The notes under the pieces were generated by a model, which searched no databases, was not told the origin of the DNA, and worked only from the letters and a program-made list of their open reading frames with translations. The position numbers and the translations under genes were made by a program. From Smithellaceae bacterium (GTDB lineage: Bacteria > Desulfobacterota > Syntrophia > Syntrophales > Smithellaceae), in NCBI GenBank assembly GCA_028704195.1, contig JAQVLL010000102.1, positions 1 through 7,125 on the forward strand: DNA of 7,125 nucleotides. The letters run 5' to 3'. Positions 1 through 6,478 of the stretch are shown piece after piece (position 1 is the stretch's first letter; every line of letters starts with the position of its first letter).

Positions 1-884
1 ATGATTATGAAAAATGGGCAAAGGAAATCAGCGGCGTAACCAAAGCTTACTGCGTACCGATCGGGCAAGGCTTAGGTACTGTGGATGTGATTATCCTTGC
101 TGACCCGAATACAACGGACGATGAAATCCCAAGCTCGTCGGCCCGGATCGGTGTTACGACCTCCGTGACCGCCAATAAGCTGGTCGACTCCACCGCTACG
201 TTTCAAACGGCCCACGCGGTCGCCGAGGGGGATATTGTGGAAAATCCATTGCGTCAGACCCAGGCAACGGTCACCGCGGTGGACAGCACTACTGAGTTAT
301 CCCTGGACGCCGACATATTCTTATTTGCCGGGGATCCCTATATTGTCCACTGCCAAACAGGAACCAATGCCAGCGTGACGGCGGGCAAGCTGATTGACAG
401 CGCCGGCATTTTTGACAATGCAACCTATACCGTCAAGCCCGGTGACATTGTTAAAAATGTGACAGACAATTTGCAAACAACGGTGGTGACCGTTGACAGC
501 GCAACGCAGCTTACTCTGACCACGGATATCTTCACCGTGACCGGCAAAAAATATGTGATTTATGGCCTGATTGGCCTGGTCAAGGCCTATATCGACCCGC
601 TGCGGCCTGTTACAGCATCCAAGGTATCTATTCTGCCACCGACTATTCTTGAAGAGAACGTCGAAATGACTGTTGTCGGAACGGGCCTTGATGCCACGGC
701 TATTGCCGCAGGGATCACCGCATATATGAATACGATGATTCCAGGGCAGACGCTCTACATGGCAAAACTTATTCAACTGGCGATGGAAGCCGGCGCGGAC
801 AATGTCACATTAACGACACCCGCGGCGGACGTCACGGCAACGGCATACGAAATGATACGTCCGGGGGTAATCAGTGTCTCATAA
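1..884 (+). CDS. Baseplate J/gp47-like protein, C-terminal part, with two inserted repeats
   Basis: This is the C-terminal part of a baseplate wedge protein of the Mu gp47 / P2 gpJ family, a structural piece of a contractile phage tail. The reading frame is open from base 3, so the gene starts upstream and the GTG at 81 is internal. The first visible residues read DYEKWAKEISGVTKAYCVP, the usual family pattern (Y..WA..I.GV..A.v.P, then G.G.V.V.I). The family resumes at about 561-680 with an aYIDPLRPV-like segment and a beta-rich end. Between the two lies an insertion of about 140 residues made of two similar units of about 70 residues (159-347 and 369-560). The stop overlaps the next gene by 11 bases, which indicates translational coupling. 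The family call is secure; the role of the insertion is unknown. Confidence 0.88.
   Translation, partial: DYEKWAKEISGVTKAYCVPIGQGLGTVDVIILADPNTTDDEIPSSSARIGVTTSVTANKLVDSTATFQTAHAVAEGDIVENPLRQTQATVTAVDSTTELSLDADIFLFAGDPYIVHCQTGTNASVTAGKLIDSAGIFDNATYTVKPGDIVKNVTDNLQTTVVTVDSATQLTLTTDIFTVTGKKYVIYGLIGLVKAYIDPLRPVTASKVSILPPTILEENVEMTVVGTGLDATAIAAGITAYMNTMIPGQTLYMAKLIQLAMEAGADNVTLTTPAADVTATAYEMIRPGVISVS
159..560 (+). repeat. Two tandem protein-level repeats inside the baseplate J gene
   Basis: Two units, about 159-347 and 369-560, share the pattern SVTA.KL(V/I)DS, an F four or five residues later, GDIV.N, a T.VT.VDS.T.L.L segment, DIF and a final Y.(I/V). Matching landmarks are 70-71 residues apart. 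The DNA copies have diverged, so the duplication is old or was selected to diversify. The content suggests small beta-rich domains decorating the baseplate. This is seen directly in the translation; the fold is inferred. Confidence 0.8.
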
Positions 885-1398
885 AGACGTCTTGTTATTG
901 TTATTTCCGCTCGAGCTGGGCGGTGTGTATGATCAGGATGCTGCGCTTGAAGGCCTGCAGTTGGATGACGTGCAAGCCAGCGGAGAATGCCTCCGGCGGG
1001 AAATATATCCTCAAACCTGCGATAAGACCATCGAAGATTGGGAGCGTGTTTGCGGTCTGATCCCCGCGTCCACCGACACCTTGCAAATGCGCCAGGCACG
1101 GGTCATCACCAAGTTGCGCGAGCGAGGCGGCCTGTCGATCCCCTATTTTACAGAGCTTGCGACATCGATGGGATATACCGTGACCATCGAGGAATTACTG
1201 GCAAACACAGATGATTATGGGGTGGAGGGTATTTTTCGCTGGCGTGTGACATTTACCGGCACACCACTATATTATTTCCGTGCCGGCCAAAGCCGTGCAG
1301 GTGAACGTCTGGTGGATGGCCCGGTTGCCACAGCGATGGAAGGGCTGTTCACAGACCTGAAACCTGCTCATACAATGATAATTTTTGCGTATTCATAG
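874..1398 (+). CDS. Phage tail protein, DUF2313 / Mu gp48-like (YmfQ family)
   Basis: A 174-residue protein of the DUF2313 (YmfQ, Mu gp48) family, which in Mu-like phages sits directly after gp47/J and before the tail fibre, as here. It is thought to join the baseplate to the fibre region. Visible family features are a P.T....IEDWERVCGL block (residues 46-62), an R-rich helix followed by a GGLSIPYFTELA segment and a GY.V.I strand, and the characteristic end RAG.S.AGE.L......P.HT.IIF.Y. The start is the GTG at 874, preceded by GGGGG at 863-867 and lying inside the end of the J gene; this overlap supports coupled translation. Length is close to the family norm of about 180-200 residues. The precise role is inferred from synteny. 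Confidence 0.88.
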   Translation: MSHKDVLLLLFPLELGGVYDQDAALEGLQLDDVQASGECLRREIYPQTCDKTIEDWERVCGLIPASTDTLQMRQARVITKLRERGGLSIPYFTELATSMGYTVTIEELLANTDDYGVEGIFRWRVTFTGTPLYYFRAGQSRAGERLVDGPVATAMEGLFTDLKPAHTMIIFAYS

Positions 1399-1407
1399 GA
1401 GGTCATT

Positions 1408-2094
1408 ATGTCTGGTAAAACAGTATTTTCCGATACACCGCCCCAGGGGACAGTAGTGACAGCGGATTTTCTCAACGCGGTCAACAACCACCGGCATACC
1501 GGCCGTAATATCGATGGTGAAGGGGCTCTGGATTATGCCACATCCACTGGCAGTGACAATGCTTATAGCCTAACACTGCCAAATGCGCTTGATGCCCAAA
1601 TTTCTGGCATGCCGATCACATTCAAAGCCAATTTTACAAATACAGGCGCGTCCACTATTAATATAAATTCGTGGGGCGCGGTAAACATCATACGTCCTGA
1701 CCAGTCTGCATTAAAGGCAAATGACATCCTATCGGGGCAATTGGTCGTGATTATGTATGATGGCGTGCAGTATCAACTTATTAATTTCCGGGAAATAAAA
1801 TTAATCGATTTTGCCGGGATCGTTGCGCTCAATGGATACAACAAGCTTCCCGATGGCACAATCGATCAATGGGGCTATTTCTGGACCGGAGAAGATGGAG
1901 TTTATGATCTGACATTTCCTATCGCTTTTCCGGTTCTGTGTTGCTCCTTGGTGGTCACCACACTTGTTGAATTGTCCGAACATGCTACGTTCAGCGAGAT
2001 TAGCAAGACTGGAGCAAAAATCAACACATGGACTACAGCTACAGGAGTCGCTGTAGGAATTCGCTCTGTATATTACAGAGCAATAGGTTATTAA
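1408..2094 (+). CDS. Phage tail fibre protein with gp53-like C-terminal domain
   Basis: A 228-residue fibre protein, probably the receptor-binding component of the tail. The N-terminal part carries an HRHTG motif (residues 28-32), common near the base of phage fibres. The middle (about 42-130) is a beta-rich repeat-like segment of the kind Y.LTLPNA...G..ITFKANF.NTGAS.ININ..GA, widespread in fibre and collar proteins. The C-terminal part begins NGYNKLPDGTIDQWG (142-156) and continues with FPIAFP (170-175), the signature of the tail fibre gp53-like C-terminal domain. AGGAGG at 1397-1402 overlaps the previous stop and lies 5 bases before the ATG. It is short for a fibre, but both ends look intact. 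The host receptor cannot be predicted. Confidence 0.88.
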   Translation: MSGKTVFSDTPPQGTVVTADFLNAVNNHRHTGRNIDGEGALDYATSTGSDNAYSLTLPNALDAQISGMPITFKANFTNTGASTININSWGAVNIIRPDQSALKANDILSGQLVVIMYDGVQYQLINFREIKLIDFAGIVALNGYNKLPDGTIDQWGYFWTGEDGVYDLTFPIAFPVLCCSLVVTTLVELSEHATFSEISKTGAKINTWTTATGVAVGIRSVYYRAIGY

Positions 2095-2104
2095 GGAGGG
2101 CATC

Positions 2105-2671
2105 ATGGCAAAGTTGTATTCAGCGGTTGAAAAAGGATTTTACGATACCGAGATTCATGCAAATATCCCCGAAGACGCTGTTCCAATCAGCGACAAGGAA
2201 TATTTTGCCCTGATGCAGGCGCAGTCTGCAGGAAAGATCATCTCTCCTGATAATAACGGAAAGCCGATCGCAGCCGACCGTGTTTTCACCATCGCCGAAA
2301 AAAAAGCACTAAAAAAAGCGGGTATCGAAGCACTCAGGGATGCAAAAATAGCCGCAGGCGTGCCCTATACGTTTCCAGGAGGCGTATCCGGTACAATCCA
2401 GACGCGGGATCAGCGCGATTTCCGGAATATTACAGGCATATCCGTTGCTGGGCTCATTCAATTCGGCCAGGATATCACACTGAAATTCAGAGATCAGGAC
2501 GATGTTGATCATGATATTACACCATCTCAGGCCGTTGATTTGGGTGCTTTCGTCATGCAGCGCGTATCAGATATTTACAATGCTTCCTGGCGTAAGAAGG
2601 ACGCCGTGGAAGCATTGTCATCGCCCGATGCGATCGACTCATATGATATTGCTTCAGACTGGCCGGTATAA
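2105..2671 (+). CDS. Tail fibre assembly-like N-terminus fused to DUF4376
   Basis: A 188-residue protein directly after the fibre gene. Its first 60 or so residues (YSAVEKGFYDTEIHANIPED..., then EY.ALM.AQ..GK.I....GKP) resemble the start of tail fibre assembly chaperones and related proteins. From about residue 75 the sequence matches the style of DUF4376: an RDAKIAAGVPYTF segment, then TIQTRDQRDFRNI, then a long helical end. Fibre followed by this protein is the Mu S-U type of order, so its likely job is folding or attaching the fibre. AAGGAGG (2093-2099) gives a strong ribosome site for the ATG. The linker between the two parts contains runs of eight and seven A (2298-2305, 2311-2317). Family placement is fairly sure, chaperone activity less so. 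Confidence 0.8.
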   Translation: MAKLYSAVEKGFYDTEIHANIPEDAVPISDKEYFALMQAQSAGKIISPDNNGKPIAADRVFTIAEKKALKKAGIEALRDAKIAAGVPYTFPGGVSGTIQTRDQRDFRNITGISVAGLIQFGQDITLKFRDQDDVDHDITPSQAVDLGAFVMQRVSDIYNASWRKKDAVEALSSPDAIDSYDIASDWPV

Positions 2672-2860
2672 TAATTGAGGATAATTTATAAGAACCTGGT
2701 CTGAATAAGAAAGACCAGGCGGACAGTATTTTCGGGAGTTGACGCTCCCAAAACCATGCGATTCGACCGCAAGACGAGATGACCCGCTACCATCCACCTA
2801 GAGAAGCCGGTGAGATTTATATAGCAGGGCTGATCCCGTAAATCAATCACGGAGGATCGC
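2672..2860. other. Non-coding gap between tail operon and dam, with two hairpins
   Basis: No convincing gene is seen in these 189 bases. There are two perfect stems: CCTGGTCT at 2695-2702 with AGACCAGG at 2712-2719 (9-base loop), and GGGAG at 2734-2738 with CTCCC at 2745-2749 (6-base loop, flanked by TTTT and AAAA that could extend it past a bulge). Neither is followed by a T run, so they are not standard terminators, though they could slow transcription or protect the end of the tail mRNA. A 20-codon reading frame (ATG near 2778, ending TAA near 2840) has no good ribosome site and is probably chance. Confidence 0.5.
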
Positions 2861-3625
2861 ATGAAAAGCTTTTTGTCATACCTGGGCGGAAAATCGTTAC
2901 TGGCCAATAAAATCATTCCTAAAATCCCTGAACATGTCTGCTATTGTGAGGTTTTCGCCGGGGCAGCCTGGATGCTGTTTAAAAAAGAGGAGTCTCAAGT
3001 TGAAATAATCAACGATATCAATACTGATCTGGTTACGCTCTACCGGGTCGTGAAGCACCACCTGGATGAATTCGTTCGCTATTTAAAATGGATACTCGTG
3101 GCCCGCGATGAATTTGCCAGGTTTAAGATAGAAGCTCCGGATGCCCTTACGGATATTCAGCGGGCCGTCCGGTTTTATTATTTATTGCGGAGCGGTTATG
3201 GCGGAAAGGTTAAGAATCCCACCATTAATATCAATACCACGCGACGGTCCGGGTTTAACCTTCTGTGATTAGAGGAGGAGCTATCCGAGGTTCATTTAAG
3301 GCTGTCGCGGGTCTATATCGAGAATCAACCTTATCAGAAGCTGATCGAACGGTACGACAAGCCACACACCTTCTTTTATCTGGATCCACCGTATCACGGC
3401 TATGAAGATTATTATGGGGACGGGATATTCAGCAGTGATGATTTCATGGTCCTGCGGGATCTGCTGGCATCGGTCCAGGGAAAATTCATTATGTCTATTA
3501 ATAATACACCCAGAATTAGAGAAATCTTCGGCCAATTTAAAATTGAAACGGTAGCAACATCCTACACAGCCGCAGGAGGCAATAAAAGGGTGCCGGTTAA
3601 GGAGTTATTGATTAAAAATTACTAG
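2861..3625 (+). pseudogene. D12-class (Dam-type) adenine-N6 DNA methyltransferase interrupted by an in-frame TGA
   Basis: A phage-type Dam methyltransferase, which would transfer a methyl group from S-adenosylmethionine to adenine N6 in DNA. Motifs in order are the YLGGKSLLANKI opening (residues 7-18), the cofactor-binding EVFAGAAW (30-37), an EIINDINTDLV segment, and the catalytic DPPY at codons 175-178 (3383-3394), followed by a normal C-terminal end. The frame runs 254 codons, typical for the family, but codon 136 (3266-3268) is TGA. Coding resumes in the same frame at once (LEEELSEVHLRL), so this is one nonsense change, most simply CGA (Arg) to TGA, and not a frameshift. GGAGG at 2851-2855 precedes the ATG. 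The AGGAGGAG after the stop has no usable start codon nearby, so restart is unlikely. The product would lack DPPY. Read-through or a sequencing error remains possible. Confidence 0.85.
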
Positions 3626-3639
3626 GAGGCTGACACGAT

Positions 3640-3669
3640 AATCAAATAAACATTGATACAATCAAATAA
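3640..3669. repeat. Pair of 10-base direct repeats (AATCAAATAA), 20 bases apart
   Basis: AATCAAATAA occurs at 3640-3649 and again at 3660-3669, so the copies are exactly 20 bases apart, close to two helical turns. They lie just after the end of dam in the AT-rich gap before the hydrolase gene. Such spacing suits a protein bound to one face of the DNA, but the role is unknown and chance is possible in AT-rich sequence. Confidence 0.5.
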
Positions 3670-3738
3670 CTTTTGGAAGCCCCTTATCACGATTTTGACC
3701 CCCTTGTTATCTCACGCGGCCACAATGACATGATTTCC

Positions 3739-3765
3739 TTGACATGCAAAACCCCATTATATTAT
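3739..3765 (+). promoter_or_regulatory. Candidate sigma-70 promoter for the hydrolase gene
   Basis: A perfect -35 box TTGACA (3739-3744) is followed by TATTAT (3760-3765), five of six matches to the -10 consensus. The spacer is 15 bases, shorter than the preferred 17. It lies about 107 bases before the hydrolase ATG, in a gap after the phage operon, where a separate promoter for cargo genes would be expected. TGACATG is repeated at 3726-3732 and 3740-3746, the second copy overlapping the -35 box. Confidence 0.4.
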
Positions 3766-3871
3766 TTCTACAAGCCGATGATCGCAGAAGATCTTGTATC
3801 CATATTACGTATTGCGGAGAAAGGCAATCCATGATTCCGTTGAAATAGGATCAAAAGAGGGTGAATGCAAA

Positions 3872-4951
3872 ATGCCTTGCCATGTCAAAGAAATACGCCT
3901 TCATGTATTAGTATTATTAACGTTTGTTTTTTTAGCAGGAAGCAATACACTGGCGAACGACTCCGTCCAATACGCTAACCTGGGTGATTTCCAGCTGGAC
4001 AACGGAAGCGTCATTCGCGATTGCCGTCTTGGCTACCTTACAACCGGGACCCTGAATGCCGAAAAGTCAAATATCATTCTGGTCCCGACCTGGCTTGCCG
4101 GAACATCAAAAGAACTGTTCGCTTTAGGATTCATCGGGCCGGGCAAACTCTTTGACAGCTCAAAATATTTCATCATTGCCGTGGATTCGTTCGGAAATGG
4201 AGTTTCATCATCGCCATCCAACAGTCGGAACCAGCCGGGTAAAGACTTTCCGCAATTCAGTATCCGCGATATGGTTCGGGCCCAGTATCTTCTGCTGACT
4301 GAAAAGATGAATATCCACCATGTCTATGCCGTGGTGGGAATTTCTATGGGGAGCATGCAGACGTTTGAGTGGATGGTTTTTTATCCGGACTTTATGGATC
4401 GGTGTGTTCCAATTCTCGGAGGTCCATGGACCACTTCCCATGAAATGCTTTTCTGGTCAGCGCAGCTGGGCATACTCGAGAACATCCTGGAATGTAAAGG
4501 AAGCCGGGAAGCCATGAAGGCGTTGACCCCTCTTCACGTCATGCAGGTCTGGACACGCGATTACCGAACGAAAAATACCAGCCCCTCTGGTTTTTCAGCT
4601 TTTCTGGCCGGTGAACAGGAAAAGTTTTCCGTGTATGATGCGGCCGATTGGGCTTCGCAGGTCCGGGCGATTATGAGTCATGACATTCTGAAAAACTTTG
4701 GCGGCTCCCGGGTAAAGGCAGCGGAGACAGTCCGGGCAAAATGCCTCATCATAACCTCTGAACAGGATCAGATCACGAGCATGAAAGAGGCAAGAACTTT
4801 TGCCTGTCTCATTCATGCGGACGTTCTCGAACTGAATGGCGCGTGCGGGCATTTTACATTCTTTTGTGATCATGAAAAGCTCAAGAAAATGGTGCATTCT
4901 TTTCTTTCCCGGAATGTCAGAACTACACGAAAAGACACGGGGAAAAGGTGA
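3872..4951 (+). CDS. Exported alpha/beta hydrolase, MetX (homoserine O-acetyltransferase)-like family
   Basis: A 359-residue alpha/beta-hydrolase of the family containing homoserine O-acetyltransferase. The start chosen is the ATG at 3872, with GAGGGTG at 3857-3863. It is followed by a typical signal peptide: basic start, hydrophobic core LHVLVLLTFVFLAG, likely cleavage after NTLA. The frame is open back to a TTG at 3794, but that extension looks non-coding. The mature protein begins with the family pattern (LDNGSVI....LGYLTTGTLNAEKSN). The nucleophile elbow is GISMGS with Ser158; Asp299 (SEQDQ) and His327 (GACGHF) complete a plausible triad. Cytoplasmic MetX enzymes have no signal peptide, so this is more likely an exported esterase or acyltransferase of unknown substrate than a methionine-pathway enzyme. 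All triad residues are present. Its place between phage genes and integrase suggests cargo. Confidence 0.85.
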   Translation: MPCHVKEIRLHVLVLLTFVFLAGSNTLANDSVQYANLGDFQLDNGSVIRDCRLGYLTTGTLNAEKSNIILVPTWLAGTSKELFALGFIGPGKLFDSSKYFIIAVDSFGNGVSSSPSNSRNQPGKDFPQFSIRDMVRAQYLLLTEKMNIHHVYAVVGISMGSMQTFEWMVFYPDFMDRCVPILGGPWTTSHEMLFWSAQLGILENILECKGSREAMKALTPLHVMQVWTRDYRTKNTSPSGFSAFLAGEQEKFSVYDAADWASQVRAIMSHDILKNFGGSRVKAAETVRAKCLIITSEQDQITSMKEARTFACLIHADVLELNGACGHFTFFCDHEKLKKMVHSFLSRNVRTTRKDTGKR

Positions 4952-5040
4952 TAAATAATGCCAATCCTTCAGAACATCATTTTGCGGTGATTATTCTGGC
5001 AAAAGAAAATATTATGAAAAAGTTCGAAGCGGTATTATAA
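4948..5040 (+). CDS. Possible 30-codon reading frame overlapping the hydrolase stop
   Basis: A GTG at 4948 overlaps the hydrolase stop codon (TGA at 4949-4951) and opens 30 codons ending TAA at 5038-5040. The peptide is plausible in composition (PSEHHFAVIILAKENIMKKF), and GGGGAAAAGG just upstream could serve as a ribosome site. The stop-start overlap is the arrangement of a translationally coupled gene. I do not recognise it; it may be chance or the remnant of a longer downstream gene. Confidence 0.2.
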   Translation: MINNANPSEHHFAVIILAKENIMKKFEAVL

Positions 5041-5194
5041 TAATATAAATAACTGATCATGTTGTGACAGATGGTTTCAAACATTTCTTTTTTGGTATTT
5101 CGTTAAAGTACAAGTGTGAATAGTTCAAATAAACCGATTTAATGGACAATGCATAACCTGTCCTTATCGAGATTATCAAACAAGGAGGAGAAAG

Positions 5195-5785
5195 ATGATG
5201 CCAACAACCAGTCAAAGAATTTGGTCAATTCCAGTGTTAATCATTTTAATGATCGTGGCATTTTGCTGCCAGGCGGCACGGGCTGCAGGAGATGAACCAT
5301 GGATCGAGACGGACAGACGCGTTTACCAGGGTGAGGATATCCGGGTGCACTTTTATAATGCACCTGGCTATTCAAGTGACTGGATATGCATTGCCCGGGA
5401 AGGTGCACCGGATACGGAAGCAGGGGATTATAAATATATGCCTGCGGGAGTACGTCAGGGTGTTCTGAATTTCAGATCGCCACGACCGGGAAGATATGAG
5501 GCACGGGCCTATTATAATTACAGGGCCGGCGGATACATCGTGTCAGCCCGCAGTCGTTTCAAAGTAGAACATCCCGGTCAGCGTCCATCCCCGGATCGCG
5601 GTTATCACGAGCCTGGCCCTCCTCCTCCCGGTAATCGCGGCCAATGTATCGATCAATGTCGTGACGATTTTGAGGCCACTCTGGCCGGATGCAGAGAACA
5701 TTCGAAACCCGGATACCAGCGACGTTGTGAGAGAAAGGCGAAGGAAGAAGAACGCCGCTGTATTGACTGGTGTAACTACCGTTAG
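5195..5785 (+). CDS. Exported protein: Ig-like domain, proline-rich linker, six-cysteine tail
   Basis: A 196-residue exported protein of unknown function. AAGGAGGAG (5182-5190) lies just before the ATG at 5195. Residues 8-30 form a signal peptide (hydrophobic IPVLIILMIVAF, likely cleavage after ARA). Residues about 36-127 look like a beta-sandwich: a VYQGEDIRVHFYNAPGYSSDW opening, DW followed by I.IAREG, a central GDYKYM, and PGRYEARAYYNYRAGGY near the end, with a final SRFKVE strand. This pattern is seen in small Ig-like domains of exported bacterial proteins. A proline/glycine-rich linker (about 128-148) leads to a basic, helical tail with six cysteines spaced CX3C-X10-C-X11-C-X10-CX3C, which suggests a disulfide-bonded helical hairpin. 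Cys24 and Cys25 are in the signal peptide without a proper lipobox. A strong terminator follows. No enzyme motif is seen. Confidence 0.75.
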   Translation: MMPTTSQRIWSIPVLIILMIVAFCCQAARAAGDEPWIETDRRVYQGEDIRVHFYNAPGYSSDWICIAREGAPDTEAGDYKYMPAGVRQGVLNFRSPRPGRYEARAYYNYRAGGYIVSARSRFKVEHPGQRPSPDRGYHEPGPPPPGNRGQCIDQCRDDFEATLAGCREHSKPGYQRRCERKAKEEERRCIDWCNYR

Positions 5786-5862
5786 AGCTATCGCTAACGT
5801 CTTTAACCCTTGCAGGCGTTCAGTTGGCCAGCTAAATGTAAATTTCATCTGTTGTTGATAAG

Positions 5863-5898
5863 AAAGACCCGGAGGGAACTTTCCTTCCGGGTCTTTTT
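5863..5898 (+). terminator. Strong rho-independent terminator
   Basis: AAGACCCGGAGGGAA at 5864-5878 pairs along its whole length with the arm ending CCGGGTCTT (about one G-U pair), leaving a loop of only a few bases. The second arm runs into TCTTTTT (5892-5898). It lies 77 bases after the cysteine-tail gene and ends that transcription unit; no + strand gene beyond it is complete. Confidence 0.88.
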
Positions 5899-5931
5899 CG
5901 ATAAAACACTGTTTTGTCCTACTACAGGAAA

Positions 5932-6347
5932 AAAGCATTCGACCCGCCGCCGACCGTATGGAGCTTTTACGATGGGTTATCTTCAATTTTCTGATCGGTA
6001 ATACCGACGCCCACGCCAAGAACCTGGCCATGATCTTCACCGATCGGGGGCCGCGCCTGGCGCCCTTTTACGATCTGATCTGCACTCAGGTCTATCCGGA
6101 TTTGACGGAGAAGTCTGCCCTGAGAATAGGAGGCGAGAACAGGCCTTCCTGGATAGGACAGAAACACTGGGAGAAACTGGGTGAATCTGTCGCTATCAAA
6201 CCAAATCTTGTTTTAAAAACATTGAAAGATATGTCAAGCGATATCGTTCCTGCCATGCAAGCCCTGATGAATGATTTCAACAAAGAATACGGAAAGAGCA
6301 GGATCGTTGAAAAGATCATGGCTGTCATTGAGAAACGGGTATGCTGA
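5932..6347 (+). pseudogene. HipA-family kinase, C-terminal fragment
   Basis: Only the C-terminal domain of a HipA-type serine/threonine kinase toxin is present. From the ATG at 5958, 129 codons include FNFLIGNTDAHAKN with the catalytic-loop Asp (Asp17) and APFYDL with the metal-binding Asp (Asp39); the spacing of these two is very close to that in known HipA. HipA homology can be traced slightly upstream (KHST in one frame, then RPAADR in another), which suggests a frameshift near 5932-5957. The ATP-binding lobe and the rest of a protein of about 400 residues are missing, and no HipB antitoxin gene is nearby. The upstream end abuts the terminator region, with no ribosome site before 5958. An active kinase is not expected. 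This is a remnant, probably left by a rearrangement near the attachment site. Confidence 0.8.
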
Positions 6348-6478
6348 AGAAAACCGGCATGATTCTGTTTTAAAGTATGCTGATGTGAAACTGGAAGCCA
6401 TAAGGAACATCGTGGCTAAGATTATAAAATTCCTGGCGGGCATCAGAAAGCAAATAACATAATAAAATCAAGTTAAAT

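Noticed and set aside
81..884. GTG at 81 as the true start of the J protein
   Set aside because: The frame is open to the window edge and residues before 81 match the J family, so the gene begins upstream.
2686..2916. A 76-residue - strand reading frame across the gap and the start of dam
   Set aside because: It overlaps the dam start and its ribosome site, shows no recognisable domain and has no ribosome site of its own.
3266..3310. The TGA in dam read as selenocysteine, given the nearby tRNA-Sec fragment
   Set aside because: The position is not catalytic in Dam enzymes, no clear SECIS-like hairpin follows the TGA, and the tRNA fragment is an attachment site and not a gene. A CGA-to-TGA nonsense change is simpler.
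3270..3625. A separate downstream gene for the second half of Dam, using the AGGAGGAG just after the TGA
   Set aside because: There is no ATG, GTG or TTG at proper spacing in that frame, and the half protein would lack the cofactor-binding motif.
3794..3871. TTG at 3794 as the hydrolase start
   Set aside because: It would bury the signal peptide 26 residues inside the protein and has no ribosome site, while the ATG at 3872 has both a ribosome site and a signal peptide directly after it.
6348..6478. A possible gene between the HipA remnant and the tRNA fragment
   Set aside because: Only an out-of-frame tail overlapping the HipA remnant is open here, with no start, ribosome site or recognisable motif of its own.
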